Below, in pieces: positions 10,037 through 19,537 of a stretch of DNA of 64,000 bases (position 1 is the first letter of the stretch; the number at the start of each line of letters is the position of its first letter). The position numbers were made by a program, and so were the translations under genes. The stretch is from Acidobacteriota bacterium. Lineage in GTDB: Bacteria; Acidobacteriota; Terriglobia; Acidiferrales; UBA7541. The stretch spans positions 1 to 64,000 of the forward strand of contig QHYZ01000107.1 of the NCBI GenBank assembly GCA_003225295.1, read 5' to 3'. Below the pieces are notes generated by a model. It was not told the origin of the DNA. It made no database searches and saw nothing but the letters and a program-made list of their open reading frames with translations.

Positions 10037-10382
10037 TCACTTCTTCGCCTTCCACAGCCCCACCGTATTGCCTTCCGGATCTTGCATCCACGCGAATGTT
10101 GCGGTGGGAATCTCCACCGGAGGAACGAGCATCTTTCCGCCGAGTGATTTTGCTTTTTCCAGATAAGCGCCTACGTCGTCCACGCCCACATAGAAAATCG
10201 TGTAGTGATGCGGCTCATGCCCCAAGCGCGGTGATGTGGCCGGTGATGCCGCCGGCTTCCGCCGCGATCATTGCGGCAGGCCCCATCGCGTCGACCTTCC
10301 AATCGAAGAGTTGCTTTTAAAATTCCTGCGTCTTTCGACTGTCCTTGCATCCAATTTCGAAATGCACCACCGGGCGTCCCAT
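10037..10382 (-). pseudogene. decayed VOC-family (glyoxalase-fold) gene
   Basis: The ATG at 10,382 has a textbook AGGAGG site and begins MGRPVVHFEIGCKDSRKTQE, the usual opening of VOC proteins. After residue 21 the frame meets an in-frame TAA where an aromatic residue is expected, then continues KQLFDWKVDAMGPAAMIAAE. Near 10,225 one extra G (GGGG instead of GGG) shifts the frame, and the rest (HEPHHYTIFYVGVDDVGAYL ... MQDPEGNTVGLWKAKK) is in another frame. Assembled, it makes a normal-length protein of about 114 residues of the EvbL/PhnB-like type. Two independent lesions argue for a real pseudogene. Confidence 0.85.
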
Positions 10383-10394
10383 GCGTCCTCCTGT

Positions 10395-10740
10395 GTTAGG
10401 TCAACACGTCTTGCAAATGTGGCGGCCATTCTATCTCGAATTTCTCGATCTGCTCTTGTGAAACGCCAAAGGCCGAGAGCCACACTTGAACGTCGATTTT
10501 TTTCCCGCGCACCTTTGATGGTGACTCCGCAAAGCGCGCCGTTGAGCTCGCGCAGGCTGACGCAAAATCCGCGTAGCGCGCGCACGAACTCTAACGCGTC
10601 CGGAATAATTTTCCGCGCCCGCCGCTTCCAGCGCGAGTCGCACTGAGGCTGCAGCCGGGAGTTCGCATCGATGGCAAAAATTCCGCCGGCTTCGAGGAGA
10701 CGCGCACAGGTCTCGGCGCGAGAGACTCACTTTATGCCGC
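10395..10740 (-). pseudogene. possible decayed gene upstream of the VOC pseudogene
   Basis: On the minus strand two adjacent frames together look protein-like. One reads ARLLEAGGIFAIDANSRLQ ... EFVRALRGFCVSLRELNGAL and the next, after a one-base shift in an A-run near 10,495, reads GKKIDVQVWLSAFGVSQEQI and ends WPPHLQDVLT just upstream of the VOC ribosome site. An in-frame TGA lies at the 5' end of the first frame. No family is recognised. It may be the partner gene of the VOC gene, decayed with it, or chance open frames. Confidence 0.3.
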
Positions 10741-10882
10741 GGCCAAGCAAACTCGGCGGAGAGCGGCGCGATGCTGATCGAGCGCCCACAGCAAACCGAG
10801 CAGCATAAACCCCCAGCGGCAATCGGCCGACGCAGTGGACTTCGAGTTCAGGTGGCCTTACAAGAAAAGAAAGGAACCATAA

Positions 10883-12487
10883 TTAGTCGGCGGCGTAGCG
10901 GCGGAAGAAGGAATCGGGCTTCCAGCGGGGACGCGCGGCGATGTTGGCGGTGTCGAGGAGCAGGCGACGCGTAAATTCCTCGTAGCTTGCCGCAGTCTGG
11001 AGATCGACGGGCTGGTTCACATCGTCGGATGGAGCGTGATAGCGGTTGGTGAGCCAGTCCTTGAAGATTTTTTGCTCGGGCGTGCCGAGCTCGAAGCCCA
11101 CGTCGACTTTGACGGCGGGAACGCCCTTCTTGATGAAGCTGTACTGATCGCTGCGGATGAACGCGTTGCGCAGCAGTTCGGGATCGGGGATGGGTTTCAG
11201 GCCCATGGACTGCGCAATGGCAGCGGCGCGCGTGCCGAGGTCGGATTCCTCGATGCCTTCAATCTTGAGGATCTTCAGCGGGACGATGGGCAAAAACATG
11301 TCCACGTTGATGTCGGCGACGATGGACTTCGGCGCGACGGTGGGATGGGCGGCGAAGTACTTGGAACCGAGAAGACCTTTTTCTTCGGCGGTGACCAGGA
11401 GGAAGAGGATCGAGCGCTGAAGTTTTTCAGGATGAGCCTTGAGGCTCGCGGCGATGTCCATCACGAGAGCACTGCCGGAGCCGTCGTCCATGGCGCCATT
11501 GTAGATGCGGTCGCCGTTGATGGGCGCGCCGATGCCGACATGGTCGATGTGCGCGGAGAGGACGATGAATTCGTTCTTGAGGGCGGGATCGGAGCCGGTG
11601 AGTTTGGCAACGATATTGGAGGATTCTAGCGTTCTGGTGAGGATGACGGCGTTCGCTTGGAGCGAAACGGCCAAGTCGAAGCGCGGAAGGGGTTTGCGAT
11701 CTTTGCCCAGGGCAGCGATCTCGGCAAAGGTGTGGCCGGAGCCTGTGAACAGCGGTTCGGCGGAAGCGGGGTTGCAGGCCACCCCCAATTCAAGGCCGGG
11801 AGTTTCATTGAACTCGGGATCGGCGAGATCCATAGAGGGGTGATTGCGGTTGACGGAGATGCGGGACCAGGGAATGTCCATGGAGGCGGGATTGAAAATG
11901 GAAATGATGCCGATAGCGCCAGCTGCGTGCAGGAATCTCCAGCGCTCTCCGGCGGTTTGATAGTGTGAGGCAAGGGCCGTGGGGATGTCCGAAGGAGAGC
12001 CGGCGAGATAGACAGCGATTTTTCCTTTCAGGTCGAGGCCGGCGAGTTCATCGAGATTTTTTTCCGGGATTTGCAGGCCGTAGCCGACAAAGACCAGAGG
12101 CGCGGTGAGCGTGGCGGAAGTGTGCGTGGCGCGTGTATTGATGTACGCGTCGTCGGCAAAAGAGAGAGATTTGGATTGGCCGCCCGCAACCAGGGCCAAG
12201 GAGGATTTGGCTTCGTCGACCTGATATTGATTGAAATGCACGGGCTGGTAGAAACCATTACTGCCGGCAGGCTGGAGATTGGCCTTTTGGAGTTGCTCGA
12301 CGGCATAGGCCTGAGCTTTCTGAAGACCTTCGCTGCCGGTGTCGCGGCCTTCGAGGGAATCATCGGCGAGGAATTTGACGTGCGACCACCAGGAGTGGCC
12401 ATCGAAGTGGGAAGCGGGTGGCGTCTGCTGGGCTGGGGAATTGACAGCAGAGGCGAGGAAAAGAATCCAAGACAGAGTCTTGCGCAT
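10883..12487 (-). CDS. secreted M28-family zinc peptidase
   Basis: 534-residue exported metallopeptidase. A signal peptide (MRKTLSWILFLASAVNSPAQ) precedes an N-terminal region, an inserted PA-type domain (around LVFVGYGLQIPEKNLDELAG) and the M28 catalytic domain. Di-zinc ligands are in place: His313/Asp315 in VLSAHIDHVG, Asp334/335 in NGAMDDGSGS and Glu368/Glu369 in VTAEEKGLLGSKYF. M28 enzymes of this architecture are aminopeptidases or carboxypeptidases acting on exported peptides. It is followed on the same strand (after transcription of CocE) by no partner. Start context is ordinary; the ATG is followed directly by the signal sequence. Confidence 0.9.
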   Translation of the reverse strand: MRKTLSWILFLASAVNSPAQQTPPASHFDGHSWWSHVKFLADDSLEGRDTGSEGLQKAQAYAVEQLQKANLQPAGSNGFYQPVHFNQYQVDEAKSSLALVAGGQSKSLSFADDAYINTRATHTSATLTAPLVFVGYGLQIPEKNLDELAGLDLKGKIAVYLAGSPSDIPTALASHYQTAGERWRFLHAAGAIGIISIFNPASMDIPWSRISVNRNHPSMDLADPEFNETPGLELGVACNPASAEPLFTGSGHTFAEIAALGKDRKPLPRFDLAVSLQANAVILTRTLESSNIVAKLTGSDPALKNEFIVLSAHIDHVGIGAPINGDRIYNGAMDDGSGSALVMDIAASLKAHPEKLQRSILFLLVTAEEKGLLGSKYFAAHPTVAPKSIVADINVDMFLPIVPLKILKIEGIEESDLGTRAAAIAQSMGLKPIPDPELLRNAFIRSDQYSFIKKGVPAVKVDVGFELGTPEQKIFKDWLTNRYHAPSDDVNQPVDLQTAASYEEFTRRLLLDTANIAARPRWKPDSFFRRYAAD

Positions 12488-12577
12488 GAGTTTCTCCGCT
12501 AGCGAAATTAGAGGCTAGAGGATAACAGGGGCGACGGCGAAGAGTCACGCGGGGCGCGGCCTCCGGACGGCTAGACC

Positions 12578-14429
12578 TCACGGTGCGGAGACCATCGGCA
12601 GCTCAATGAAACTTGCTTGGCCGGGCGCATGGTAGATGCGCTGAGTGGCTTGGCGATAGTCACCAGGCTTGGCCCAGAAAATGTTGGCAACGAACGTCTG
12701 GGGATTGCGGTCGTAGAGCGGAAACCAGGCGGACTGGATGTGGACCATGATGCGGTGGCCGGGGAGGAAGACATGATTTGCGTTGGGAAGCGCGAAGCGA
12801 TAAAGGAGCGGCTTGTCGGAGGCAATGGCCTTGGGCGTCTCAAAACTCTCGCGGTAGCGGCCGCGGAAGATTGGCGACGGGTGGCCCGCTGATCTTCACG
12901 GGTGCGTCCAGGACAGCGGAGACGAACACGACTACGTCCGGGCGGCCGGACGCTTCCCGCTGGTCGTCCACGAGCCACTGGGACCAGGTCAAGCCGTTGG
13001 AGTAGCCCATGGGTTGGCTAGGACGTGGGCGGAAGGGCACGGGCTTGGCGGGGTCGGAGACGTATTCGTCGAAGGCAGGATCACTTGGCGCCGGTGCAAC
13101 ATAGCTGAGCTTCAAACCAGCGTTGAGATAGAGAGGCGTGGGTCGCACGGTGCAGCCGCTGGCGCAGCCTGAAGGCCAAGCGGGCAGACGCCGCCATTTG
13201 TTCGTCCCGGTTTCATAGGCAGAGACGGGCGGGAGGTCCGCCTGGGGGGCGCCGTCCTTGAGGTATTGGTCAAGGAAGGGCCGTAGGATCTCTCGCAGAA
13301 AGTAGAGTGAGGTATTGCTGTTGAACTTCAAGGCGCCGAGCGTGCTGCCGTCATCGATCTCCTGGCCGTGATGCCAAGGCCCCAGGACCAGAAAGACCTT
13401 GTGGTTGTCCGTGTCTTTCGGTTTGATCGCTTTGTAGACGGCCATCGCGCCATAGATGTCCTCCTGATCCCAGAGGCTGTGCACCAGCATCACCGGCACT
13501 TTTAGGGGTTGCGCCGCCAACACACGGTCCACCGCCTGTTCGCGCCAAAAGGCGTCGTAGCTGGGATGTTCGAGAATTTTCCGCCAGAAGCCGACCTGTT
13601 CGAGGCCATGACGACGGCCCAGCTCACCAGCCGAGCCGGCCTGCATGAATTCGTCGTAATCGTCAAAGTGGCTGGTCCACCATTTGGCCTTGTTGTCGCG
13701 ACTGGCCTCCTGTTCGTAGATGTAGGCCATATTCTGTTGTCGAAACGCTCCGTAGTGGAACCAATCGTCGCCCATCCACCCGTCGACCATGGGGTTCATC
13801 GGCACGGACACTTTGAGGGCCGGATGCGGATTGACGAGGGCCATCAACGGAGTGAACCCATCGTAAGAAATCCCCAGGATGCCGACCTTGCCGTTGGTTT
13901 CCGGGATGTTTTTCACCAGCCAGTCGATAGTGTCGTAGGTGTCCGTGGCGTGGTCGACCAGTGTGGGGTTCAACGGCCCGCGCAGCGGCCGGTTCATCAC
14001 ATAGTCGCCCTCCGAATCGTACTTGCCGCGCACATCCTGGACGACCCGAATGTAACCGCCTTCGACGATGACCTCAGTGGCGTTGTCATAGCCGCTCAAG
14101 ATCGGGCCGAGGTGGGAGCTGCGCGCGTGGGAGGTGAGATCGGTGGCGTCGTAGGGTGTGCGGGTCAGCAGGATCGGCGCGTTTTTGGCTCCTTTGGGGA
14201 CGAGGATGACGGTGTGCAGCTTTACGCCGTCGCGCATGGGGATCATCACCTCGCGCCGCAGGTAATCGAAGCTATCGGTGACGGGATTCAATTTGGCGGG
14301 CGTTTCGTTGGGCAAGGTGGCGGGAGCGGATGGCGGCGGAGCCTGGGCGGCGATGAGTTTGGGGAACAAGAGGACGCCCAGCACGGGCGCGAGCGACAGC
14401 AGAGCACGAATCTGATCGATCAGCCTCAT
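12578..14429 (-). pseudogene. CocE/NonD-type alpha/beta hydrolase with internal deletion and frameshift
   Basis: Exported X-Pro dipeptidyl-peptidase/cocaine-esterase-type hydrolase. It has a signal peptide (VLGVLLFPKLIAAQA), nucleophile Ser188 in GILGISYDGF, acid Asp321 in SLWDQED and His353/354 in GPWHHGQ. The open frame stops after KISGPPVANLPRPLPREF at 12,840. In the next frame a normal C-terminal jelly-roll continues from FRGRYRESFETPKAIASDKP through NANHVFLPGHRIMVHIQSAW to ELPMVSAP and a stop at 12,578. The strand between PVANL and RGRYRE, which normally carries about 40 residues including the TDxDxxVKLxDV motif, is missing. The gene therefore has an out-of-frame internal deletion near 12,862-12,872. 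The truncated product may be inactive. Confidence 0.85.
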
Positions 14430-14678
14430 AGGAATTCCTCAGTGGTGCGTAAGATGGCGTTGGATTATATCCTTGGTTTGCCACCGCGCACCACCTGCAG
14501 AGACTAGGGGCGGTGTCGCACCGTGAGTGAAAACCGATTCGACACCGGCAACTTAACGATGTTTACTGCATCATTTTGCGGGCGTAAGATGGGTTGGAAG
14601 GGTCAGGGCGTCCCACTTTAAGCCAAGGTCTGACCAAATCCCATTTATTGCAAGCGTCCCCCGCTAGGAGCGACCAAG

Positions 14679-16478
14679 ATGGCCACCGCTACCCTCACCA
14701 AGCCTGCCGCAAAGGGAGGCAGCTTTCTCCTGGAATCGCCGCAACCGGGCGACATCTTTACGCCCGCGGACCTGACGGACGATCAGAAGCTGATCGGGCA
14801 GACGGCTGAGGAATTTGTCCTGAAGGAAGTTTTTCCTTTCATCAAAGAACTCGAAAATAAGAAGGCCGGATTGATGGCCGAGCTGGTGAAAAAAGGCGGC
14901 GAAGTCGGCTTGATGGGTGGCGGTGTTCCCGAGGAATATGGCGGCGCGGGTCTGGACAAGATTTCCACCACCGTTCTCACCGAAAAACTCTCCATCTACG
15001 GCGGGTTCGCGGTGACGCACGGCGCGCATGCGGGCATTGGGACATTGCCGATCGTGTATTTTGGCACCGAAGCGCAGAAGAAAAAATATTTGCCGAAGCT
15101 GGCCACCGGCGAGTGGATCGGCGCGTACTGCTTATCGGAGCCGCAAGCGGGGTCGGACGCGCAGAACTCGCTGACACGGGCGGAACTCAACGCCCAGGGA
15201 ACGCACTATATCCTCAACGGACAAAAGATGTGGATCACCAATGGCGGCTTCGCCGACGTTTACCTTGTGTTTGCGAAGATAGACGGTGAAAAATTCACCG
15301 CCTTCATCGTCGAACGCACCTTTCCAGGATTCAAGCCCGGAAATGAAGAACACAAGATGGGCATCCATGGGAGCTCGACGACTCCGATTTTCCTGGAAAA
15401 CTGCATGGTTCCTAAAGAGAACTTGTTACATGAGATCGGCCGCGGGCACATCGTGGCTTTCAATATCCTGAATGCCGGGCGATTTACGCTAGGCGCTTCT
15501 TGCGTTGGCGGATCAAAGCATGTGCTGATGACTTCTTCAAAATATGCGAAGGAGCGCAAAGCGTTTGGAAAACAGATCGGCGATTTCGGCCTGATGAAAG
15601 AAAAACTGGCGGAGATGGCCATACAGATTTTCGCGGTGGAATCGATGGTATACCGCTCGGCAGGAAACATCGAGGCGGCCATGGCGGCGGCTTCGGGCTC
15701 TGGAGATAAGATTCAGAACACCATGAAAGTTCTGGAGGAATATGCCATCGAGAGCTCCATCGCCAAGGTCTACGGCAGCGAGATGCTGGATTTTGTCGTG
15801 GACGAAGCGGTGCAAATCTTCGGCGGCTACGGATTCCACGAAGATTATCCCGTTTGCCGCGCGTACCGCGACTCGCGCATCAACCGCATCTTTGAAGGCA
15901 CCAACGAAATCAACCGCATGCTCATTATCCAAATGCTGATGAAGCGCGCGATGGGTGGGCAGCTCCCGCTAATTCCCGCGGCCATGAAGCTGGCGGATGA
16001 AATCCTCGCCGGACCTTCCTTCGAGGAGGCCCCGGAAGGCGTTCTCGCGGGCGAAGCCCGCGTCGTCGCCAACTCCAAGAAAATGTTTCTGCAAGCGGCC
16101 GGAGGCGCGGTCCAGAAATTTCGCGAAAAGCTGGCCGACGAGCAGGAACTGATCGGCGCGCTTTCGAACGTGGTCATGGAAATCTACGCGATGGAATCCT
16201 GCATGCTGCGCGCGCAAAAAGCTGCAGCGACCAAGGGTGAGCCGGCATCGCAAAATATGATCGATTCTGCGCGCGTATTCATCAACGACGCCGCCGAGCG
16301 CGTTGAGCACGAAGCCAAGCGCGCCATCGCCGCTATCCACGAAGGCGATATGCTCACCACCCAGATGGCCGTCCTAAAGCGTTTCGCGAAGCGCGCTCCG
16401 GTGGACACCATCGCTCTGCGCCGCCGTGTGGCCGCTGCGATACAGTCTCAGGATCGTTACCCCTTAGAGGGCCGCTAA
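14679..16478 (+). CDS. acyl-CoA dehydrogenase (long, VLCAD/ACAD9-like form)
   Basis: 599-residue FAD-dependent acyl-CoA dehydrogenase, introducing the alpha-beta double bond in the first step of beta-oxidation. Features: substrate/FAD motifs YCLSEPQAGSDAQ and MWITNGGFADVY, a RKAFGKQIGDFGLMKEKLAE helix, VQIFGGYGFHEDYPV, and catalytic Glu406 in RIFEGTNEINR. The extra C-terminal domain of about 190 residues (from roughly 420) matches the VLCAD/ACAD9 type rather than the 380-residue short-chain type. A TAGGAGCG site precedes the ATG. With the thiolase at 7,635 it indicates fatty-acid degradation, though the genes are not one operon. Confidence 0.93.
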   Translation: MATATLTKPAAKGGSFLLESPQPGDIFTPADLTDDQKLIGQTAEEFVLKEVFPFIKELENKKAGLMAELVKKGGEVGLMGGGVPEEYGGAGLDKISTTVLTEKLSIYGGFAVTHGAHAGIGTLPIVYFGTEAQKKKYLPKLATGEWIGAYCLSEPQAGSDAQNSLTRAELNAQGTHYILNGQKMWITNGGFADVYLVFAKIDGEKFTAFIVERTFPGFKPGNEEHKMGIHGSSTTPIFLENCMVPKENLLHEIGRGHIVAFNILNAGRFTLGASCVGGSKHVLMTSSKYAKERKAFGKQIGDFGLMKEKLAEMAIQIFAVESMVYRSAGNIEAAMAAASGSGDKIQNTMKVLEEYAIESSIAKVYGSEMLDFVVDEAVQIFGGYGFHEDYPVCRAYRDSRINRIFEGTNEINRMLIIQMLMKRAMGGQLPLIPAAMKLADEILAGPSFEEAPEGVLAGEARVVANSKKMFLQAAGGAVQKFREKLADEQELIGALSNVVMEIYAMESCMLRAQKAAATKGEPASQNMIDSARVFINDAAERVEHEAKRAIAAIHEGDMLTTQMAVLKRFAKRAPVDTIALRRRVAAAIQSQDRYPLEGR

Positions 16479-16664
16479 GCGGGCCGGTTGACTGCTCGCC
16501 TTCTCATAAAGAACCATGCACTAAGGCTGCCGAATGGCTTCGGTTTCTCCGGGGACATTTCCCATCTTGGAACTTCCCTGTTTAAGTCTTCGCTCTCCTT
16601 CCTGAAGCTGCCCTAGACTGAGGACATAGAACCACTCGGCAGACCCTCGAAGGAGCCTCTGAGG

Positions 16665-19520
16665 ATGTTCCGCAAGGTGATGGTATTGGCATGTGTCGTT
16701 GTCGGCTTTCACATTGTGGGCATGCTGACGCTCGGCACATCTACTGCGGCGGGCGTGCTCGGCAATTCACTTCAAATTTTTTCCAGCGGCCTTGCGGCGG
16801 CGGCTTGTTTTAGCGCGTCGCGCCGGGGGTGGGGCCTGAGCCGTCCGTTCTGGTTGCTGGCCGGCTGTGGCATGGCCACTTGGGGCATAGCAGATATCGG
16901 CTGGATGTACTACGAGAACTGGTTGCACCTGGTGGTGCCGAACTACTCTGTCGTGCGCATCCTCTTCGACGTTCAGGGAATCTTCTTCGCCATCGCGCTA
17001 TTCCTCGATCAAGAAAGAGACTCGCCAAGTTTCGATCTGGAGACACGGCTGGATTCGCTACAGATCGCTATCGTTTTCTTGTCCGTTTTCTTGGGTCTTA
17101 ATTACGTGCAACTGCTTCGTGGCGACTCGGTTACGGCCGGTGACCCGCTGCCGACCTGGATATTTGACGAGATCAATATCGCGCTGGCGGCAACCGCGGT
17201 AATTCGGATGTTGAGCGCGCCAACGCGGCGGCTGCGCAAGCTGTATGGAGGATTGGCATTCTTTCTGGTGATCTATACAGTTTGCTCCGGAATCGCCGAT
17301 TACTTACAAGCTGTCCGTCACGTTCCAACGGGCACACCCTATGACCTTTATTGGACGGCGCCGTTCCTGCTAGGAGCGTTCTGGGCTGCGGGCTGGAAGG
17401 AACCGGAGGAGCAGGGGGCCATTGCCCCGCATGCCAAGAAAAATCTCGCCCGGCTGGCCGCCAAAAACGTATCGCTGGCACTACCGCCCCTAATTGTTGT
17501 CGCCCTGGTCGTACAACTCGGGCCAGAATGGCGTCGCACCGGCTTCGCGCTCCTGGCGCTGTCCATCGTGTGCTTCGCGACGCGACTGGGGCTTAGCGAA
17601 TACCGTCAATCGGATAGCGCGGAGATCGCGCGGCGAAATACGTTGGCGATGGACTCGGCCATTAACGGGATGGCCATTCTCGATGCCGGAGGGAAATACA
17701 TATATGTCAACTCGACCTACGCGCGGATGATCGGGAATACCAATCGCGAAGCAATGCTGGGCAAGTCATGGCGAGAGGCTTCCGGCCCCGGGGATACCGC
17801 CCCGGTAGAGTCGGAGGTTCAGGAAGCCTTGAAGAAACATGGCAGGTGGTTCGGGCCGCTGACCGTGCATCACAGCGACGGAACGGAGGTCCCGACGGAA
17901 ATGGCCGTTACCACCCTGCCCGATGGCGGCAGGATTTGCGTGACCCGCGACATCACCGAACGGGTGAGCGCCCAGCGTGCCCGCGCCGAAACGGAAATCA
18001 AATACCGCATGCTGGTCGAGCAGGTCGCCGCCATTAGCTACATCGCGGAACTCGGCATCCATGGCCAATGGTTCTACGTCAGCCCCCAAATCGAAACGAT
18101 GTTTGGCTATTCCACGGAAGAATGGCTTTCGAACTCGAGAGATTGGATAAGCCACGTCTCCATCGAAGATCATCCCATCATTCATGCCGCGGAGGAAGCC
18201 AGCGCGCGCGGCGAGCCATTCCAGGCCGAGTACCGCGTTACGCGCAAGGACGGGCAGATCATGTGGGTCAGTGATACGGCCGTCGTGGTGCGCGGCAGCG
18301 ACCGTCATCCCGTTATGGAAGGCCTGATCGTCGATATCACCGACCGGAAAATGCTCGAAAACCAATTACTGCAGGCGCGCAAGATGGAGGCCGTGGGTCG
18401 ACTGGCAGGAGGTGTCGCACACGATTTCAATAATCTTCTGACGATCATCAAGGGTTACATCGAAATGGCCATGAACCGCTGCCCGGACCGGCCGGAGTTG
18501 CGCGGCCACATCCGGCGCATCGAAGAAGCTGCTGATCGCGCGGTCGCGCTGGTTCGGCAGTTGCTGGCCTTCAGCCGCAAGCAGGTTCTGCGGCCAAAAA
18601 TCCTTGATCTCAACGCCATCGTGATGAATCTCGACCAGCTGCTGCGGCGATTAATGAGCGAAAACATCGAGATGAAAACATTTGTGTCGAAAGACGTCGG
18701 AGCGATCAAAGCAGATCCCGGTCAGATCGAGCAGGTAGTCATGAATTTGGTCGTGAATGCACGTGATGCCTTGCCGAGCGGCGGCCGGATCCTGATTGAA
18801 ACGAGCAACGTCGATCTCGATTCGACGTATACCCGCGACCTTGCGGTTGTCCGTCCGGGACCCTATGTCCTGCTGGCGGTAACGGATACTGGCATCGGCA
18901 TGACGGCCGACACGGTCGCCCACATTTTCGAGCCTTTCTACACTACCAAGGAGAGCGGCCAGGGCACCGGACTTGGTCTATCAACCGTGTACGGCATCGT
19001 GAAGCAGAGCGGCGGCTACATCTGGGTGTATAGCGAGCTGGGAAAAGGCACGACCTTCAAGGTTTATTTGCCGCGCGTCAAGGATGCCGTCGAGGTGTCG
19101 GTGGCGGAAACGCCCGCATCCACGACGCACAAGGGTTATGAAACCATCCTGCTTGTGGAAGACGAACCCGCGGTTCGCGAACTGACGCAGATAGTTCTCA
19201 CCGCGCGAGGGTACAAGGTGATCGAAGCACTTTCGCCGGAAGACGCGGTGCGCTTGGCCGTAAACAAAGGCGCCGAAATCCATCTGCTCTTGACGGACGT
19301 GGTGATGCCGGGAATCAGCGGACGCGAACTGGCCAAGCGGCTCACGGGGCTTTACCCCAATCTGCGAGTGCTGTATATGTCCGGCTACACGTACAACGTG
19401 ATCGCGCAAGACGGGACACTTGAGGAAGGAATCTCCTTCCTCCAAAAGCCTTTTACGCCGCACGTGCTCGCGCAAAGAGTCCGCGAGGTGCTGGACCGCC
19501 CCGTTTCCGTAAAATCATAA
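16665..19520 (+). CDS. membrane hybrid histidine kinase (7-8 TM, 2 PAS, HisKA, HATPase, REC)
   Basis: 951-residue two-component sensor. Residues 1 to about 310 hold seven or eight TM helices forming an uncharacterised membrane sensor. Two PAS domains follow (about 320-440, with AMDSAINGMAILDAGGKYIY; and 440-565, with ISYIAELGIHGQWFYVSPQ). The HisKA domain carries phosphorylatable His586 in GGVAHDFNNLLTII. The ATPase domain has VVMNLVVNARDALPSGG (N-box), DTGIGM and GQGTGLGLSTVYGIVKQSGG. A C-terminal receiver domain begins ETILLVEDEPAVREL with phospho-acceptor Asp878 in LLTDVVMPGISG. GAAGGAG lies upstream of the ATG. No separate response regulator is adjacent, so phosphate may pass to a remote partner. 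Confidence 0.93.
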   Translation: MFRKVMVLACVVVGFHIVGMLTLGTSTAAGVLGNSLQIFSSGLAAAACFSASRRGWGLSRPFWLLAGCGMATWGIADIGWMYYENWLHLVVPNYSVVRILFDVQGIFFAIALFLDQERDSPSFDLETRLDSLQIAIVFLSVFLGLNYVQLLRGDSVTAGDPLPTWIFDEINIALAATAVIRMLSAPTRRLRKLYGGLAFFLVIYTVCSGIADYLQAVRHVPTGTPYDLYWTAPFLLGAFWAAGWKEPEEQGAIAPHAKKNLARLAAKNVSLALPPLIVVALVVQLGPEWRRTGFALLALSIVCFATRLGLSEYRQSDSAEIARRNTLAMDSAINGMAILDAGGKYIYVNSTYARMIGNTNREAMLGKSWREASGPGDTAPVESEVQEALKKHGRWFGPLTVHHSDGTEVPTEMAVTTLPDGGRICVTRDITERVSAQRARAETEIKYRMLVEQVAAISYIAELGIHGQWFYVSPQIETMFGYSTEEWLSNSRDWISHVSIEDHPIIHAAEEASARGEPFQAEYRVTRKDGQIMWVSDTAVVVRGSDRHPVMEGLIVDITDRKMLENQLLQARKMEAVGRLAGGVAHDFNNLLTIIKGYIEMAMNRCPDRPELRGHIRRIEEAADRAVALVRQLLAFSRKQVLRPKILDLNAIVMNLDQLLRRLMSENIEMKTFVSKDVGAIKADPGQIEQVVMNLVVNARDALPSGGRILIETSNVDLDSTYTRDLAVVRPGPYVLLAVTDTGIGMTADTVAHIFEPFYTTKESGQGTGLGLSTVYGIVKQSGGYIWVYSELGKGTTFKVYLPRVKDAVEVSVAETPASTTHKGYETILLVEDEPAVRELTQIVLTARGYKVIEALSPEDAVRLAVNKGAEIHLLLTDVVMPGISGRELAKRLTGLYPNLRVLYMSGYTYNVIAQDGTLEEGISFLQKPFTPHVLAQRVREVLDRPVSVKS

Positions 19521-19537
19521 GGCGTATCAGGCTGGCA

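Noticed and set aside
13509-14507. 332-residue plus-strand open frame
   Set aside because: Antisense to the CocE-type gene, which has clear catalytic motifs; the plus-strand translation is His/Val/Gly-rich and typical of a GC-rich shadow.
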